Assembly (NCBI RefSeq): GCF_015220045.1
Contig: NZ_JADBGB010000001.1
Span: forward strand, 1,331,001 to 1,395,000
Source of the DNA: Marivivens aquimaris
GTDB lineage: Bacteria > Pseudomonadota > Alphaproteobacteria > Rhodobacterales > Rhodobacteraceae
Direction of reading: 5' to 3'
Length of the DNA: 64,000 nucleotides
Each line of letters opens with the position of its first letter. Within the stretch, counting starts at the first letter, position 1. Positions 17,172 to 26,549 of this stretch are shown piece after piece. The translations under genes were made by a program, and so were the position numbers. Below the pieces are notes generated by a model. The model did no database searches. It was given only the letters and a program-made list of their open reading frames with translations, and was not told the DNA's origin.

Positions 17172-20033
17172 TTAGCGGGACCACCAGCCAGTGCGCTTGG
17201 GCTTGGGCGGTGCGGCGGGTTCTTCCGCTGCGACCAGCTCGGGCTCCTTCGGCTCTTCCGGTGCGGCCTCTGCAACAGGTTCCGCCGCGGGCTCTTCGGC
17301 CTTGGCTTCTTCGGCTGCGGCTTCTTCCGCTTTGGGTTTTTCGGCCTGTTCAGCAGCCTCGGTCACCTCGGCAGCGGTGGTGACCACTTCCTCGGGTTCC
17401 TGAGCAGCAACATCCACGACTTCCGGTGCGGGCTGCGCTTCGGGAGTTTCTGGCTGAGCGGGAGCTTCCTCGGCAACGGCTTCGGCAGCAGGTGCCTCGG
17501 CGGGCGCTTCAGCAGCGACCTCGGCAACCGGCTCCTCGACCTTCTTGCGCGAGCGGCGAACACGCTTCTTCGGCTTCTCTTCGGCAGCGGCTTCTTCAGC
17601 CGGAGCTTCCGCAGGTGCCTCAGTAGCTACGGCGGCCTCGGCGGGCTTCTCTTCGCCCTCGGCAGCCGGTTCGACCTTCTTGCGCGAACGGCGGGTACGC
17701 TTCTTGGGCTTCTCCTCGGCAACCGCTTCTTCAGCAGGCGCTTCGGCTGCGGCCTCTTCAGCCTTGGCTTCGACAACTTCGGTCAGTTCGGCAGCGGCAG
17801 CGGTCTCTTCGACCTTCTTTTCGCTATCGTCCGAACCTTCGGAGTCATCCGAGTTATCATCCGACTGATCCGAGTTCTCGTCATTGTTGTTGCCACCCCG
17901 ACGACGACGGCGACGACGACGGCGCTTCTTGGGCTTCTGTTCTTCTTCCTCAGCAGCCGGAGCCTTGGCCTCGACCTCTGCCTCGTCGTCCTCGGTCTCC
18001 TCGACGATATCGTCGAGTTCCTCGTCCAGCTCGGCCATGGAGACCGACGAGGTCGAGATCACGGGCTGGGCTTCGGGCACGATGCGGGTTGCGGTCTTGA
18101 ACTTCTCGATCTCGAAATCGGGTGAGATCATCGACGGGTCACACTCGATACGCACAGCCATGCCGTAGCGCATTTCGATGGCCGCGATGTGTTCGCGCTT
18201 CTGGTTCATCAGGAAGTTGGCGATAGCAATCGGTGCCTTGACCAGAACTTCTTTGGAACGGCCGCGAACGCCCTCTTCTTCAAGCTGACGCAGAATGGCG
18301 AGCGATACCGAGTCGTCCGAACGCAGCAGACCGGTGCCGTGGCAGTGCGAGCACGGCTGGGTCGTGGCTTCGAGCATACCCGGACGCAGACGCTGACGCG
18401 ACATCTCCAGTAGGCCGAAGCCCGAGATGCGGCCAACCTGAATTCGGGCGCGGTCGGTTTTCAGCTTGTCCTTGAGGCGCTTTTCAACGGCAGTGTTGTT
18501 CTTGCGCTCGTCCATGTCGATGAAGTCGATGACGATCAGACCGGCAAGGTCGCGCAGGCGCAGCTGGCGGGTGATCTCTTCGGCAGCTTCGAGGTTCGTC
18601 TTGACCGCGGTCTGCTCGATGGAGCCTTCCTTGGTCGCACGGCCCGAGTTCACGTCGATCGCGACGAGAGCTTCGGTGATGCCGATGACGATGTAACCGC
18701 CCGACGGCAGTTGAACGACCGGATTGAACATACCGGCAAGGTAACCCTCGACCTGATAGCGCGCGAAGAGCGGCAGTTGGTCGGCGTAGGGTTTCACGTT
18801 CTTCGCGTGCGACGGCATGATCATACGCATGAACGTCTTCGCGGTGCGGTAACCTTCGTCACCCGCAACGATCACTTCGTCGATCTCTTTCGAGTAAAGA
18901 TCGCGGATCGTGCGTTTGATGAGGTCGCCCTCTTCGTAAATCTTGGCAGGGGCAGCGGATTCCAGCGTCAGTTCGCGGATTTGCTCCCACAGGCGCTGGA
19001 GGTATTCGTAGTCGCGCTTGATCTCGGCCTTGGTGCGCTGGGAACCGGCGGTACGGATGATGAGACCTGCACCATCCGGCACGTCCATCTCGTTCGCGAT
19101 TTCCTTGAGCTTCTTACGGTCGGCGGCGTTGGTGATCTTGCGGCTGATGCCACCGCCACGGGCGGTGTTCGGCATCAGGACGCAGTAACGGCCTGCGAGC
19201 GACAGGTAGGTGGTCAGAGCAGCGCCCTTGTTGCCGCGCTCTTCCTTGACGACCTGAACCAGCATGATTTGGCGGACTTTGACGACTTCCTGAATCTTGT
19301 AGCGCTTGGGGCGCGGCTTGCGCACCGGACGCACGTCCTCGGAGTCGTCTTCGTCAGCGACGGACTCGATCGAGTCGTCCTTGTCGTCATCGTTGTCGTC
19401 TTCGTCGTCCGACGACTCTTCCGTTTCGGCAGTTTCTGCCTCGGCGGTGTCGGGCTGTTCGTCCTCGTCGTTCGACGGGGTGTCGACCGGCGTTTCGGCA
19501 ACGGTTTCCATCGGGCTTACTGCGTCGTCGTCATTGTCCGACTTGGCCTCGCCTTCACCATCTTCGCCCTCGTCGAGGTCGATGGTTTCCATGCCCGAAA
19601 TTTCCTTGGTGGCGACGGGATCGTTATTGTTGCTCTCGGCGGCTTTCGCCTTGGAGCGGCCACGACCACGGCGCGAACGGTTCACCTTGCGGGGCTTTTC
19701 GTCCTCGTCGTCATCCTTGTCGTTCTCGGCTGCGAGGCTTTCGGCATAGGCACGTTCTTCGGCCAGCAGAGCTTCGCGGTCGGCGACGGGGATCTGATAG
19801 TAATCGGGGTGGATTTCCGAAAACGCGAGGAAGCCATGGCGGTTGCCGCCATAGTCAACGAAGGCCGCCTGAAGCGACGGTTCGACGCGTGTTACCTTTG
19901 CGAGGTAGATATTTCCGGCGAGCTGCCGTTTGGACTGACTTTCAAAATCAAATTCTTCGACTTTGTTTCCGTCCACCACCACAACGCGGGTTTCTTCCGC
20001 GTGGGTGGCATCGATGAGCATTTTCTTTGCCAT
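17172..20033 (-). CDS. rne: ribonuclease E
   Basis: 953 residues. Endoribonuclease of the RNA degradosome. N-terminus MAKKMLIDATHAEETRVVVV; S1 domain split by a long acidic insert (about 95 to 250) as in other alphaproteobacteria; catalytic core with GLIVIDFIDMDERKNN (metal-binding aspartate region) and the Zn-link CSHCHGTG. The C-terminal half is disordered, rich in Ala, Glu, Pro and Val, with arginine-rich patches (KKRRRRRRRRRGG, and two near-identical KPKKRxRRSRKKVE modules) expected to bind RNA and partners, ending PKPKRTGWWSR. The ATG at 20033 fits the family start. A 419-base leader precedes it, in keeping with autoregulation of rne through its 5' UTR. Confidence 0.96.
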   Translation of the reverse strand: MAKKMLIDATHAEETRVVVVDGNKVEEFDFESQSKRQLAGNIYLAKVTRVEPSLQAAFVDYGGNRHGFLAFSEIHPDYYQIPVADREALLAEERAYAESLAAENDKDDDEDEKPRKVNRSRRGRGRSKAKAAESNNNDPVATKEISGMETIDLDEGEDGEGEAKSDNDDDAVSPMETVAETPVDTPSNDEDEQPDTAEAETAETEESSDDEDDNDDDKDDSIESVADEDDSEDVRPVRKPRPKRYKIQEVVKVRQIMLVQVVKEERGNKGAALTTYLSLAGRYCVLMPNTARGGGISRKITNAADRKKLKEIANEMDVPDGAGLIIRTAGSQRTKAEIKRDYEYLQRLWEQIRELTLESAAPAKIYEEGDLIKRTIRDLYSKEIDEVIVAGDEGYRTAKTFMRMIMPSHAKNVKPYADQLPLFARYQVEGYLAGMFNPVVQLPSGGYIVIGITEALVAIDVNSGRATKEGSIEQTAVKTNLEAAEEITRQLRLRDLAGLIVIDFIDMDERKNNTAVEKRLKDKLKTDRARIQVGRISGFGLLEMSRQRLRPGMLEATTQPCSHCHGTGLLRSDDSVSLAILRQLEEEGVRGRSKEVLVKAPIAIANFLMNQKREHIAAIEMRYGMAVRIECDPSMISPDFEIEKFKTATRIVPEAQPVISTSSVSMAELDEELDDIVEETEDDEAEVEAKAPAAEEEEQKPKKRRRRRRRRRGGNNNDENSDQSDDNSDDSEGSDDSEKKVEETAAAAELTEVVEAKAEEAAAEAPAEEAVAEEKPKKRTRRSRKKVEPAAEGEEKPAEAAVATEAPAEAPAEEAAAEEKPKKRVRRSRKKVEEPVAEVAAEAPAEAPAAEAVAEEAPAQPETPEAQPAPEVVDVAAQEPEEVVTTAAEVTEAAEQAEKPKAEEAAAEEAKAEEPAAEPVAEAAPEEPKEPELVAAEEPAAPPKPKRTGWWSR
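17538..17755 (-). repeat. tandem coding repeat in the RNase E C-terminal region
   Basis: Two copies of about 80 bases, beginning at 17538 and 17673 on the plus strand, encode nearly the same module KPKKRTRRSRKKVE / KPKKRVRRSRKKVE plus an Ala-Glu-Pro linker. The spacing of 135 bases keeps the reading frame. It multiplies an arginine-rich RNA-binding patch. Confidence 0.7.
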
Positions 20034-20452
20034 TTGATCCAATTGCACGGCACATGGCCGCCCACCCTGGCGGGGCGGCGGCAGATGTAGCGTGTCTATT
20101 AGGGGCGATGGGCGCTGCGCAGACAGAGAGGCCCCTCGGGGCCATCATCGTTCTGCCTGTGTTCAGCGCGCGTTGCATCGCGGTTCTTCTCCGACGCCCG
20201 TCGAGGGGCGCCCGTTTAAGGCCCGGCGCGTCCGATTAACTCGCGCAGCCAGGGCGTTCTTCTGGCCTGTTACAGGCCAAATGCCGTCTGCCAGAGGCCA
20301 CGTATCAACTCGCTGGCCTGAGGCAGTGAAACTTTCCGGTGTCGGCCACGCCTTTGTGGACGCCATCACGTATCCCCACCTAATACGGGTTGGGGATAAA
20401 TTACAATGATCAAGTTTAATGATACGTCAACGCAATGAAATTTCAGGGGCGG
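20034..20452 (-). other. rne leader and dctD-rne intergenic region, no gene
   Basis: No supported reading frame in 419 bases. It should contain the end of the dctD message, the rne promoter and the rne 5' UTR. A perfect hairpin GGCCTG-TTA-CAGGCC lies at 20264 to 20278, with further GGCC/TGGC complementary pieces around 20255 to 20325, consistent with a structured leader. Confidence 0.6.
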
Positions 20453-21787
20453 TTACAGGTAGTCCGCCCGCTGAAGACCATACTTTGCCATCTTTTCATT
20501 CAGCGTCCGGCGCGGCAGGCACAGCTCGTCCATCACCGAAACGATCGAGCCCTTGTGGCGGCGCATCGTGTTATCGATCAGCATCCGCTCGAACGCTTCG
20601 ACGAATTCCTTGAGCGGCTTGCCCTCGGTCGTCATCGCAGGGCGCGAGGTGTCGTCGCTGTCGTTCATCAGCAGCGAAGTGATCGTTCCCGAGCCGCGGC
20701 GCGATTGCAAAACCGCGCGTTCGGCAACGTTAATCAGCTGGCGCACGTTACCCGGCCACGGCGCTTGCAGAAGCTGCGCCGCTTCCTGCGCGTTCACCTG
20801 CGGCGCGTCGCAGCCGTATTCTTCGGAGAACTGTTCGGTCAGCGACGTGAACAGCGTCAGGATGTCTTCGCCACGTGCACGCAGCGGCGGCACGGTGATG
20901 CGCAGCGCGGCAAGGCGGTAGAACAGGTCGGGGCGCAGCGAACTTTCGCAGGTCCGGTCCTGTTCCTGAAGGTTACAGATCGCGATGATGCGGGTCTCGG
21001 AGGGCGTGCCCTGCTCATTGATCGCGGTCATCAGACGCGCCTGCTGCGCGGGGCTGAGCGCCTCTATGTCCTCAAGCACCAGCGTACCGCCGCGCGCTTC
21101 TTCCATCGCTGGGATCGGCTCGTCTTCGCGGACGGGGCCGAACAGGCGGCGGGTCAGGCTGTCTTCATCGTAGGCAGCGCAGGCCAGCAGCACGAATTTC
21201 TTGTTCGCACGGGCACTTACGGCGTGAAGCGCATGTGCGATCAGGGTTTTGCCGGTACCGGTTTCGCCTTCGATCAGGACGTGACCATCGGACTGGCCGA
21301 GGTCGAGGATATCCTCTTTCAGGCGCTCCATCGCGGGGCTGGCACCGATGAGTTTCTTCATGATGGCCGAGCCGTCCGACAACTCGCGGCGCAGCGCGCG
21401 GGCGTCCAGCGTCAGGCGGCGGGCGTTGGTGGCCTTTTTCGCCAGTTCGGTCATGCGGTCGGGATTGAACGGCTTCTCAAGGAAGTCGTACGCCCCAATG
21501 CGCATTGCCTCCACCGCCATCGGCACATCGCCGTGGCCGGTAATCATGATGACGGGCAGCGAGCTGTCGATGCCCTTCATTTTGCGCAGGAACTGCATTC
21601 CGTCCATGCCGGGCATCTTGATGTCGCTGACGATGATGCCGGGATAATCAGCGGTCATCGTTTTCAGCGCATCCTCGGCCGAAGCGAAGGTTTCGGTGTC
21701 AAAGCCCGACAAAGCCAGCCACTGGCTGATCGACTGACGCATGTCTTTCTCGTCATCGACGATCGCAATCTTCATGGCCTTGCTCAT
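20453..21787 (-). CDS. DctD-like response regulator with AAA+ domain lacking GAFTGA
   Basis: 444 residues: receiver domain (phospho-acceptor in IIVSDIKMPGMDG, lysine in FLEKPF), AAA+ ATPase (Walker A GETGTGKT; Walker B region GGTLVLEDIEAL; arginine finger RPDLFYRLAALRI) and C-terminal Fis-type HTH (SVMDELCLPRRTLNEKMAKYGL). The sigma-54-contacting GAFTGA loop is absent: after TRRLFGPVRED the chain runs straight to AMEEARGGTL. The protein may therefore not activate sigma-54, like the GAFTGA-less NtrC of Rhodobacter capsulatus. The partner kinase gene ends six bases upstream. No C4-dicarboxylate transporter gene is adjacent, so the Dct name is by similarity only. Confidence 0.88.
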   Translation of the reverse strand: MSKAMKIAIVDDEKDMRQSISQWLALSGFDTETFASAEDALKTMTADYPGIIVSDIKMPGMDGMQFLRKMKGIDSSLPVIMITGHGDVPMAVEAMRIGAYDFLEKPFNPDRMTELAKKATNARRLTLDARALRRELSDGSAIMKKLIGASPAMERLKEDILDLGQSDGHVLIEGETGTGKTLIAHALHAVSARANKKFVLLACAAYDEDSLTRRLFGPVREDEPIPAMEEARGGTLVLEDIEALSPAQQARLMTAINEQGTPSETRIIAICNLQEQDRTCESSLRPDLFYRLAALRITVPPLRARGEDILTLFTSLTEQFSEEYGCDAPQVNAQEAAQLLQAPWPGNVRQLINVAERAVLQSRRGSGTITSLLMNDSDDTSRPAMTTEGKPLKEFVEAFERMLIDNTMRRHKGSIVSVMDELCLPRRTLNEKMAKYGLQRADYL

Positions 21788-21793
21788 GGTTCC

Positions 21794-23554
21794 TCACTCT
21801 GCAGCTTCAATATCGTTAATCTTAAAGATAGGGAGCGAAAGCTCAAAGACAGCCCCGCCCGACGCACCATTTCGTGCGGTAAGACGACCACCTAGGTCTT
21901 TTACGATCCCTGACGAGATAGCGAGGCCCAATCCGACCCCGTCTCCCGGTAGTTTTGTGGTGTAAAACGGCTCGAATAGCGCGTCGAGGTCGTCGATCCC
22001 TGCCCCGTTATCACGAACGGTCAAATGTACGCTGTCACCCACCGACAGCAAAACGTCGATCGACGGATCGCCCGCGGTCTTGGTCGCATCGAGCGCGTTG
22101 CGCAGCAGGTTGATGATCACCTGCTCCAGCCGCAGACGGTCGCCGTAGATCATCGCGGGTTCTGCCGGCATTGCGCTTGAGATCGAAATCTTCCGCGTTT
22201 TCAGTTGCGGCTCCATCATCGACAACGCGGTCGACACGGCATCGCGGACGTCCACGGGCTCGAACGCTTCCTTGCCTTTTCGGGCGTAGGATTTGAGCTG
22301 GCGGGTTATGACGCCCATGCGGTCGATCAGGTCGTCGATGCGCTGGAACGAGGCCAGCGCCTCTTCGGAGCGTTTACGTTGCAGCAGCAGGCGCGCACCC
22401 GCGAGGTAGGTTTTCATCGCGGCGAGCGGCTGGTTCAATTCGTGACTCACGGCAGCGGACATCTCACCGAGAGCGGCGAGTTTCGACGACTGCGCGAGCG
22501 TCTGTTCGGCGACTTCGAGGGTCTTTTCGACCTTCTCGCGTTCCGCAATCTCGCGCTGGAGGCGGATGTTCAGCGCCCGCAGGTCGGCAGACTCGCGTTG
22601 GAAGAACACCATACGTGACGCCGATTTACGGGACGACACCCAGAAGCCGAGCGCGAGCAGTATCGCAAAGCCCATGATTTCAAGCGCAAGGAAGCCGTTC
22701 ACCTTTTCCCGCACGGAATCGTAGGTGGTAAAACTGACCATGCGCCAGCCTTGGAACGGCACGCGTGTCTCCATCCGCAGCACGGCCTCGCCTTGCAGAT
22801 AGCCGTCAATCGGGATGATCGACCAGTCCTGCGTGGCGCGAAGGGCGCGTTCGATTGCGGATTTCGGCGACTGGACGGCAAGCGCCTCGGCCTCGGTCCG
22901 GCCTCGCCAGCGCGGTTCGGTCGACAGGATCACGGTGCCGGCGCTGTCAGTGACAAACACCGCGTCAGAAATGCTCGCCCAACTGCGTTCGAGCTTATGC
23001 AGGTCGACCTCGATCGCGATGACACCCAGCGCGCCCGATGGCCCGTCGATACGGCGCGAATAAACGAACGAATAGCCGCCCGTTTCGGCTTCGAGCAGCG
23101 TAAAGATCGTCGCGTTCGAGCGCAGCGCGTTAATGTAGAACTGGTCGTTGCGGTGCGTCTCGCCCAGACGGGTCCGGTCGGTGGCGGCCACGGTGCGGCC
23201 ATCACGGTCAAACAGCATGAGGGACGCGGCGCCGATCTCGTCCACGAAAGACAGCAGACGCTGGGTGGACAGCGAATATTCCTGCGCCGACAGCGCGCGG
23301 ATCAATTCAGGGTCACGGGCCAGCAGTTGCGGAACGATGGAATTGCGCTGAAGCTCGGAAGTCAGGTTACCGACATAGAGCGTCATACGAACCTCCGCGC
23401 GGTTGCGCGTGGATTCCGTAAAACGTTCTGTCAGGAGAAGGTTGGTGAAATAGATCACCACCATTGCCACGATGACAAGCACGACCACGCTGATGCGTGT
23501 GAGCCAACGCCCTAGCGTTATGGGATCTGCTTTCATCGGGGTCTTGGCGGCCAT
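21794..23554 (-). CDS. DctB-like sensor histidine kinase
   Basis: 586 residues. A transmembrane helix (VVVLVIVAMVVIYF), a periplasmic double-PAS-like sensor (about 50 to 290), a second helix (LALEIMGFAILLALGFW), a coiled coil, then the HisKA domain with AALGEMSAAVSHELNQPLAAMKTYL, whose histidine is the phosphorylation site, and an HATPase with INLLRNALDA, DNGAGI and GVGLGLAIS. This layout is that of DctB, which senses C4-dicarboxylates. The true signal is unknown. The start is uncertain: the ATG at 23554 abuts a terminator-like hairpin, and MKADP at 23536 is an alternative. Signals to the DctD-like regulator just downstream. Confidence 0.9.
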   Translation of the reverse strand: MAAKTPMKADPITLGRWLTRISVVVLVIVAMVVIYFTNLLLTERFTESTRNRAEVRMTLYVGNLTSELQRNSIVPQLLARDPELIRALSAQEYSLSTQRLLSFVDEIGAASLMLFDRDGRTVAATDRTRLGETHRNDQFYINALRSNATIFTLLEAETGGYSFVYSRRIDGPSGALGVIAIEVDLHKLERSWASISDAVFVTDSAGTVILSTEPRWRGRTEAEALAVQSPKSAIERALRATQDWSIIPIDGYLQGEAVLRMETRVPFQGWRMVSFTTYDSVREKVNGFLALEIMGFAILLALGFWVSSRKSASRMVFFQRESADLRALNIRLQREIAEREKVEKTLEVAEQTLAQSSKLAALGEMSAAVSHELNQPLAAMKTYLAGARLLLQRKRSEEALASFQRIDDLIDRMGVITRQLKSYARKGKEAFEPVDVRDAVSTALSMMEPQLKTRKISISSAMPAEPAMIYGDRLRLEQVIINLLRNALDATKTAGDPSIDVLLSVGDSVHLTVRDNGAGIDDLDALFEPFYTTKLPGDGVGLGLAISSGIVKDLGGRLTARNGASGGAVFELSLPIFKINDIEAAE

Positions 23555-23576
23555 GGGGCGAGTTTACGCTCGCCCC
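23555..23576 (-). terminator. GC hairpin between purQ and the dctB-like gene
   Basis: Perfect 8-bp stem GGGGCGAG / CTCGCCCC with a six-base loop, 13 bases after the purQ stop codon and touching the first ATG of the dctB-like gene. On the minus strand it lacks a T run, so it may be a weak terminator or attenuator. Confidence 0.5.
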
Positions 23577-23589
23577 TTTGGATCGGCAA

Positions 23590-24258
23590 TCAGGCGCTGA
23601 CGACTTGGTTCAACAATCCGCGGAAAAGCGCCTGTCCATCTGTGCCGCCATGGTTGGCGTCGATGGCGCGTTCGGGGTGCGGCATCATGCCGAGAACGCG
23701 GCGGTTCTCCGAAAGAACACCTGCGATGTTGCCAACAGCACCGTTCAGGTTCTCCGTGTAGGTGAACGCGATGCGGTCCTGATCGCGGAGCATGGCCAGC
23801 GTTTCTTCGTCGACGGTGTAGTTGCCGTCGTGGTGCGCGACCGGAACGCTGATGACGTCGCCCTTGGCGTAGCCTTGAGTGAACGCGCTGTCAGCGGTTT
23901 CGACGTTCAGGCCGACCGACTTGCACACGAACTTCAGACCGGCGTTGCGCATCAGCGCGCCCGGCAGAAGACGGGTTTCGGTCAGAACCTGAAAACCGTT
24001 GCAAACGCCGAGGGCATAGCCGCCGCGGTTGACGTGGTCGACGAGGCCCTTGCAGACCGGCGACTGGGCAGCAATCGCACCGCAGCGCAGGTAGTCGCCG
24101 AACGAGAAACCGCCCGGAACCGCGACAAGGTCGACGCCCTCGGGGAGCGCGGCATCCTTGTGCCAGACCATGGTGACGTCAGCGCCGGCATTCTCCAGCG
24201 CGACTTTCATGTCGCGGTCGCAGTTGGACCCCGGGAAAACGAGGACTGCTGCCTTCAT
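23590..24258 (-). CDS. purQ: phosphoribosylformylglycinamidine synthase, glutaminase subunit
   Basis: 222 residues. Glutamine amidotransferase subunit of FGAM synthase in purine synthesis, working with PurL and Pur[16 protein letters not shown] is the family N-terminus; the nucleophile cysteine lies in [13 protein letters not shown]; the His-Glu pair is in MMPHPERA. The ATG at 24258 overlaps the purS stop by four bases, so translation is coupled. purL is not in the window. Confidence 0.96.
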   Translation of the reverse strand: MKAAVLVFPGSNCDRDMKVALENAGADVTMVWHKDAALPEGVDLVAVPGGFSFGDYLRCGAIAAQSPVCKGLVDHVNRGGYALGVCNGFQVLTETRLLPGALMRNAGLKFVCKSVGLNVETADSAFTQGYAKGDVISVPVAHHDGNYTVDEETLAMLRDQDRIAFTYTENLNGAVGNIAGVLSENRRVLGMMPHPERAIDANHGGTDGQALFRGLLNQVVSA

Positions 24259-24488
24259 GCCGACAGCTCCACCTTGTAGCTTTCGATCACGGTGTTCGCG
24301 AGCAGCTTCTCGCACATTTCCTTCACCGTTTCTTCGGTGGTGCCTTCAGCGAGATCGAGCTCGATCACCTTGCCCTGACGGACACCTTCGACACCATCAA
24401 AACCAAGCGCGCCCAGAGCGTGACGAACAGCCTCGCCCTGCGGATCGAGCACACCGTTTTTGAGCATTACGTAAACGCGGGCTTTCAT
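24255..24488 (-). CDS. purS: phosphoribosylformylglycinamidine synthase subunit PurS
   Basis: 77 residues, beginning [20 protein letters not shown], the standard PurS opening, then the [18 protein letters not shown] segment. This small protein bridges PurQ and the small-type PurL and is needed where PurL lacks its own N-terminal domain. It sits between purC and purQ in a purCSQ order. Overlaps purQ by four bases and follows purC by 14 bases. Confidence 0.95.
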   Translation of the reverse strand: MKARVYVMLKNGVLDPQGEAVRHALGALGFDGVEGVRQGKVIELDLAEGTTEETVKEMCEKLLANTVIESYKVELSA

Positions 24489-24502
24489 CGATCCGTATCC
24501 TT

Positions 24503-25264
24503 TTAGTTGATGAGCGTGGGCTTGTGGGCGTGGGTGACGTTCGAAGGCAGAACGCCCAGACGGCGTGCGACTTCGGTATAAGCGTCGGTGAGGTTGCCAA
24601 GGTCCTGACGGAACACGTCCTTGTCCAGCTTCTGGCCGGTTTCGATGTCCCACAGGCGGCAGCTATCGGGGCTGATTTCGTCAGCAACGACGAGGCGCAT
24701 GAAATCGTTGTCCCATACGCGGCCGAGTTCGATCTTGAAGTCGATCAGCTTGATGCCGACGCCGTGCATGACGCCCGACATGAAATCGTTCACGCGCAGA
24801 GCGATGGCAACGATATCGTCCATGTCCTGCTGCGAGGCCCAGCCGAAAGCGGCGATGTATTCTTCCGGAACCAGCGGGTCACCCAGAGCGTCGTTCTTGT
24901 ACGAGAATTCGACGATCGGACGCGGCAGCTGGCGGCCCTCTTCCATGCCGAGGCGCTTGGCCATCGAACCGGCGGCGTAGTTACGCACGATCACTTCGAG
25001 CGGAATGATCTCGACCTGACGGCAGAGCTGCTCGCGCATGTTCAGACGGCGGATGAAGTGCGTCGGGATGCCGACGTTCTGCAGACCGGTCATGAAGAAT
25101 TCGGACAGGCGGTTGTTCAGCACGCCTTTGCCTTCGATGACGGCTTTCTTCTCGGCGTTGAAAGCAGTCGCATCATCTTTGAAGTACTGGACGATTGTTC
25201 CCGGCTCCGGGCCTTCGTACAGGATTTTAGCCTTGCCTTCGTAGATTTTCTTGCGACGCGCCAT
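24503..25264 (-). CDS. purC: phosphoribosylaminoimidazole-succinocarboxamide synthase (SAICAR synthase)
   Basis: 253 residues. ATP-dependent ligation of CAIR with aspartate in purine synthesis. Visible: [19 protein letters not shown] (ATP loop), [30 protein letters not shown], and the signature [10 protein letters not shown] with [15 protein letters not shown]. The ATG at 25264 has GAGGGGACC upstream. First gene of purC-purS-purQ. A 12-bp-stem-capable hairpin CCTGCA-AGAA-TGCAGG lies at 25336 to 25351 in the divergent promoter region. Confidence 0.96.
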   Translation of the reverse strand: MARRKKIYEGKAKILYEGPEPGTIVQYFKDDATAFNAEKKAVIEGKGVLNNRLSEFFMTGLQNVGIPTHFIRRLNMREQLCRQVEIIPLEVIVRNYAAGSMAKRLGMEEGRQLPRPIVEFSYKNDALGDPLVPEEYIAAFGWASQQDMDDIVAIALRVNDFMSGVMHGVGIKLIDFKIELGRVWDNDFMRLVVADEISPDSCRLWDIETGQKLDKDVFRQDLGNLTDAYTEVARRLGVLPSNVTHAHKPTLIN

Positions 25265-25448
25265 GGAGGTCCCCTCGTCTGTCCGCATTTACGCGGCGTG
25301 AGTCATGGCGGTGCGTATAGGGCAAGGTCTCAAAACCTGCAAGAATGCAGGGCCATAACGGCATTGCTAATTTGCGATAGCTTTTTCAGGCTTTTTTGAC
25401 CGCTTGGACAGGTTTGAGCGTTTTTCGTGGTCCCTATTCGTTTCGCGT

Positions 25449-25520
25449 TATAATTGGTGTTTGAAAACCCTGCTGGCTCGTGCCATGGCGGGACTGAAAC
25501 GACACCAAGGATGGTCAGAC
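25449..25520 (+). promoter_or_regulatory. bmtA promoter -10 and structured leader
   Basis: A perfect TATAAT (25449 to 25454) is followed by nested dyads. The outer arms TTGGTGT (25454 to 25460) and ACACCAA (25502 to 25508) pair over 7 bp; inside, CCC(T)GC / GCGGG and TGGC-TCGT-GCCA form a bulged hairpin (25468 to 25492). The outer 3' arm runs into the ribosome binding site AAGGA (25507 to 25511). If transcription starts about 6 bases after the -10, the outer 5' arm is not in the RNA, so only the inner hairpin is certain to be transcribed. Confidence 0.45.
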
Positions 25521-26531
25521 ATGACGAATGCTCTTTCCCGCATGCTCGAAACCCGCGACTGGCTTCTGGCCGATGGCGCGACCGGCACCAACCTGTTCAA
25601 TATGGGTCTGAACTCGGGCGACGCGCCGGAGCTCTGGAACGTCGACCACCCCGAAAAGATCAAAGCACTCTATAGCGGTGCCGTCGATGCGGGCAGCGAC
25701 CTGTTCCTGACGAACACTTTCGGCGGCAACGCCTCGCGTCTGAAGCTGCACAGTGCCGAAGGCCGTGTGCGCGAACTCAACCGCGTTGCGGCAGAGCTTG
25801 GCCGTGAAGTCGCCGACGCCTCGGGCCGTCAGGTCATCGTCGCAGGCTCCGTCGGTCCGACCGGCGAGATCATGGCGCCGATGGGCAGCCTCACCCACGA
25901 GCTGGCTGTGGAGATGTTCCACGAACAGGCAGAGGGCCTCAAAGAAGGCGGCGTTGACGTGCTCTGGGTCGAAACCATCTCGGCCACCGAAGAATACAAA
26001 GCCGCTGCCGAAGCCGCAAAGCTGGCAGGAATGCCGTGGTGCGGCACCATGAGCTTCGACACTGCTGGCCGCACCATGATGGGCGTGACCTCGGCCGATC
26101 TGGCGAAGATCGTCGAAAAGCTCGACTACAAACCGCTCGCATTCGGCGCGAACTGCGGCGTCGGCGCGTCCGACCTGCTGCGCACCGTTCTGGGCTTCTC
26201 GGCCACCGGCACCAACACTCCGATCGTGTCGAAGGGTAACGCCGGCATCCCGAAATACCACGACGGTCACATCCACTATGACGGCACGCCGGAACTGATG
26301 GGCGACTATGCCGTTCTTGCCCGCGACTGCGGCGCGACCATCATCGGCGGTTGCTGTGGCACCACGCCGGAACACCTGCGCGCCATGAAGGAAGCGCTGG
26401 AAACCCGCTCGCGCGGTGAGCGTCCGTCGCTGGAAGAGATCTCCGAAAAGCTCGGCGGTTTCTCGTCGGCATCGGACGGCACGGGCGGCGACGAGCCGAC
26501 CCCGACCCGCCGCAGCCGTCGCCGCGGCTAA
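25521..26531 (+). CDS. bmtA: homocysteine (betaine-type) S-methyltransferase
   Basis: 336 residues. Zinc-dependent methyltransferase of the BHMT/MetH N-terminal family: DWLLADGATGTNLF at the start, FLTNTFGGNASRLKLH, AGSVGPTGE, then the zinc cysteines in FGANCGVGASD and IIGGCCGTTPEHL. It transfers a methyl group to homocysteine to give methionine, from betaine or from a methyl-corrinoid protein. The ATG at 25521 is preceded by AAGGA. Complete MetH is about 1,200 residues, so this is only the homocysteine module. A B12-binding protein gene 1.3 kb downstream could supply the corrinoid part; that pairing is inferred. The tail ends in a basic RRSRRRG stretch. Confidence 0.85.
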   Translation: MTNALSRMLETRDWLLADGATGTNLFNMGLNSGDAPELWNVDHPEKIKALYSGAVDAGSDLFLTNTFGGNASRLKLHSAEGRVRELNRVAAELGREVADASGRQVIVAGSVGPTGEIMAPMGSLTHELAVEMFHEQAEGLKEGGVDVLWVETISATEEYKAAAEAAKLAGMPWCGTMSFDTAGRTMMGVTSADLAKIVEKLDYKPLAFGANCGVGASDLLRTVLGFSATGTNTPIVSKGNAGIPKYHDGHIHYDGTPELMGDYAVLARDCGATIIGGCCGTTPEHLRAMKEALETRSRGERPSLEEISEKLGGFSSASDGTGGDEPTPTRRSRRRG

Positions 26532-26549
26532 TCGGTTTCGTGTCTTGGA

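Noticed and set aside
18711..20090. 459-residue open frame opposite rne, and similar long frames opposite mscS and fumC
   Set aside because: Antisense shadows of well-identified genes; no motifs or ribosome binding sites.
25454..25511. Known SAM-II, SAM/SAH or SAH riboswitch upstream of bmtA
   Set aside because: The conserved sequence cores of these classes are not present; kept only as an unassigned structure.
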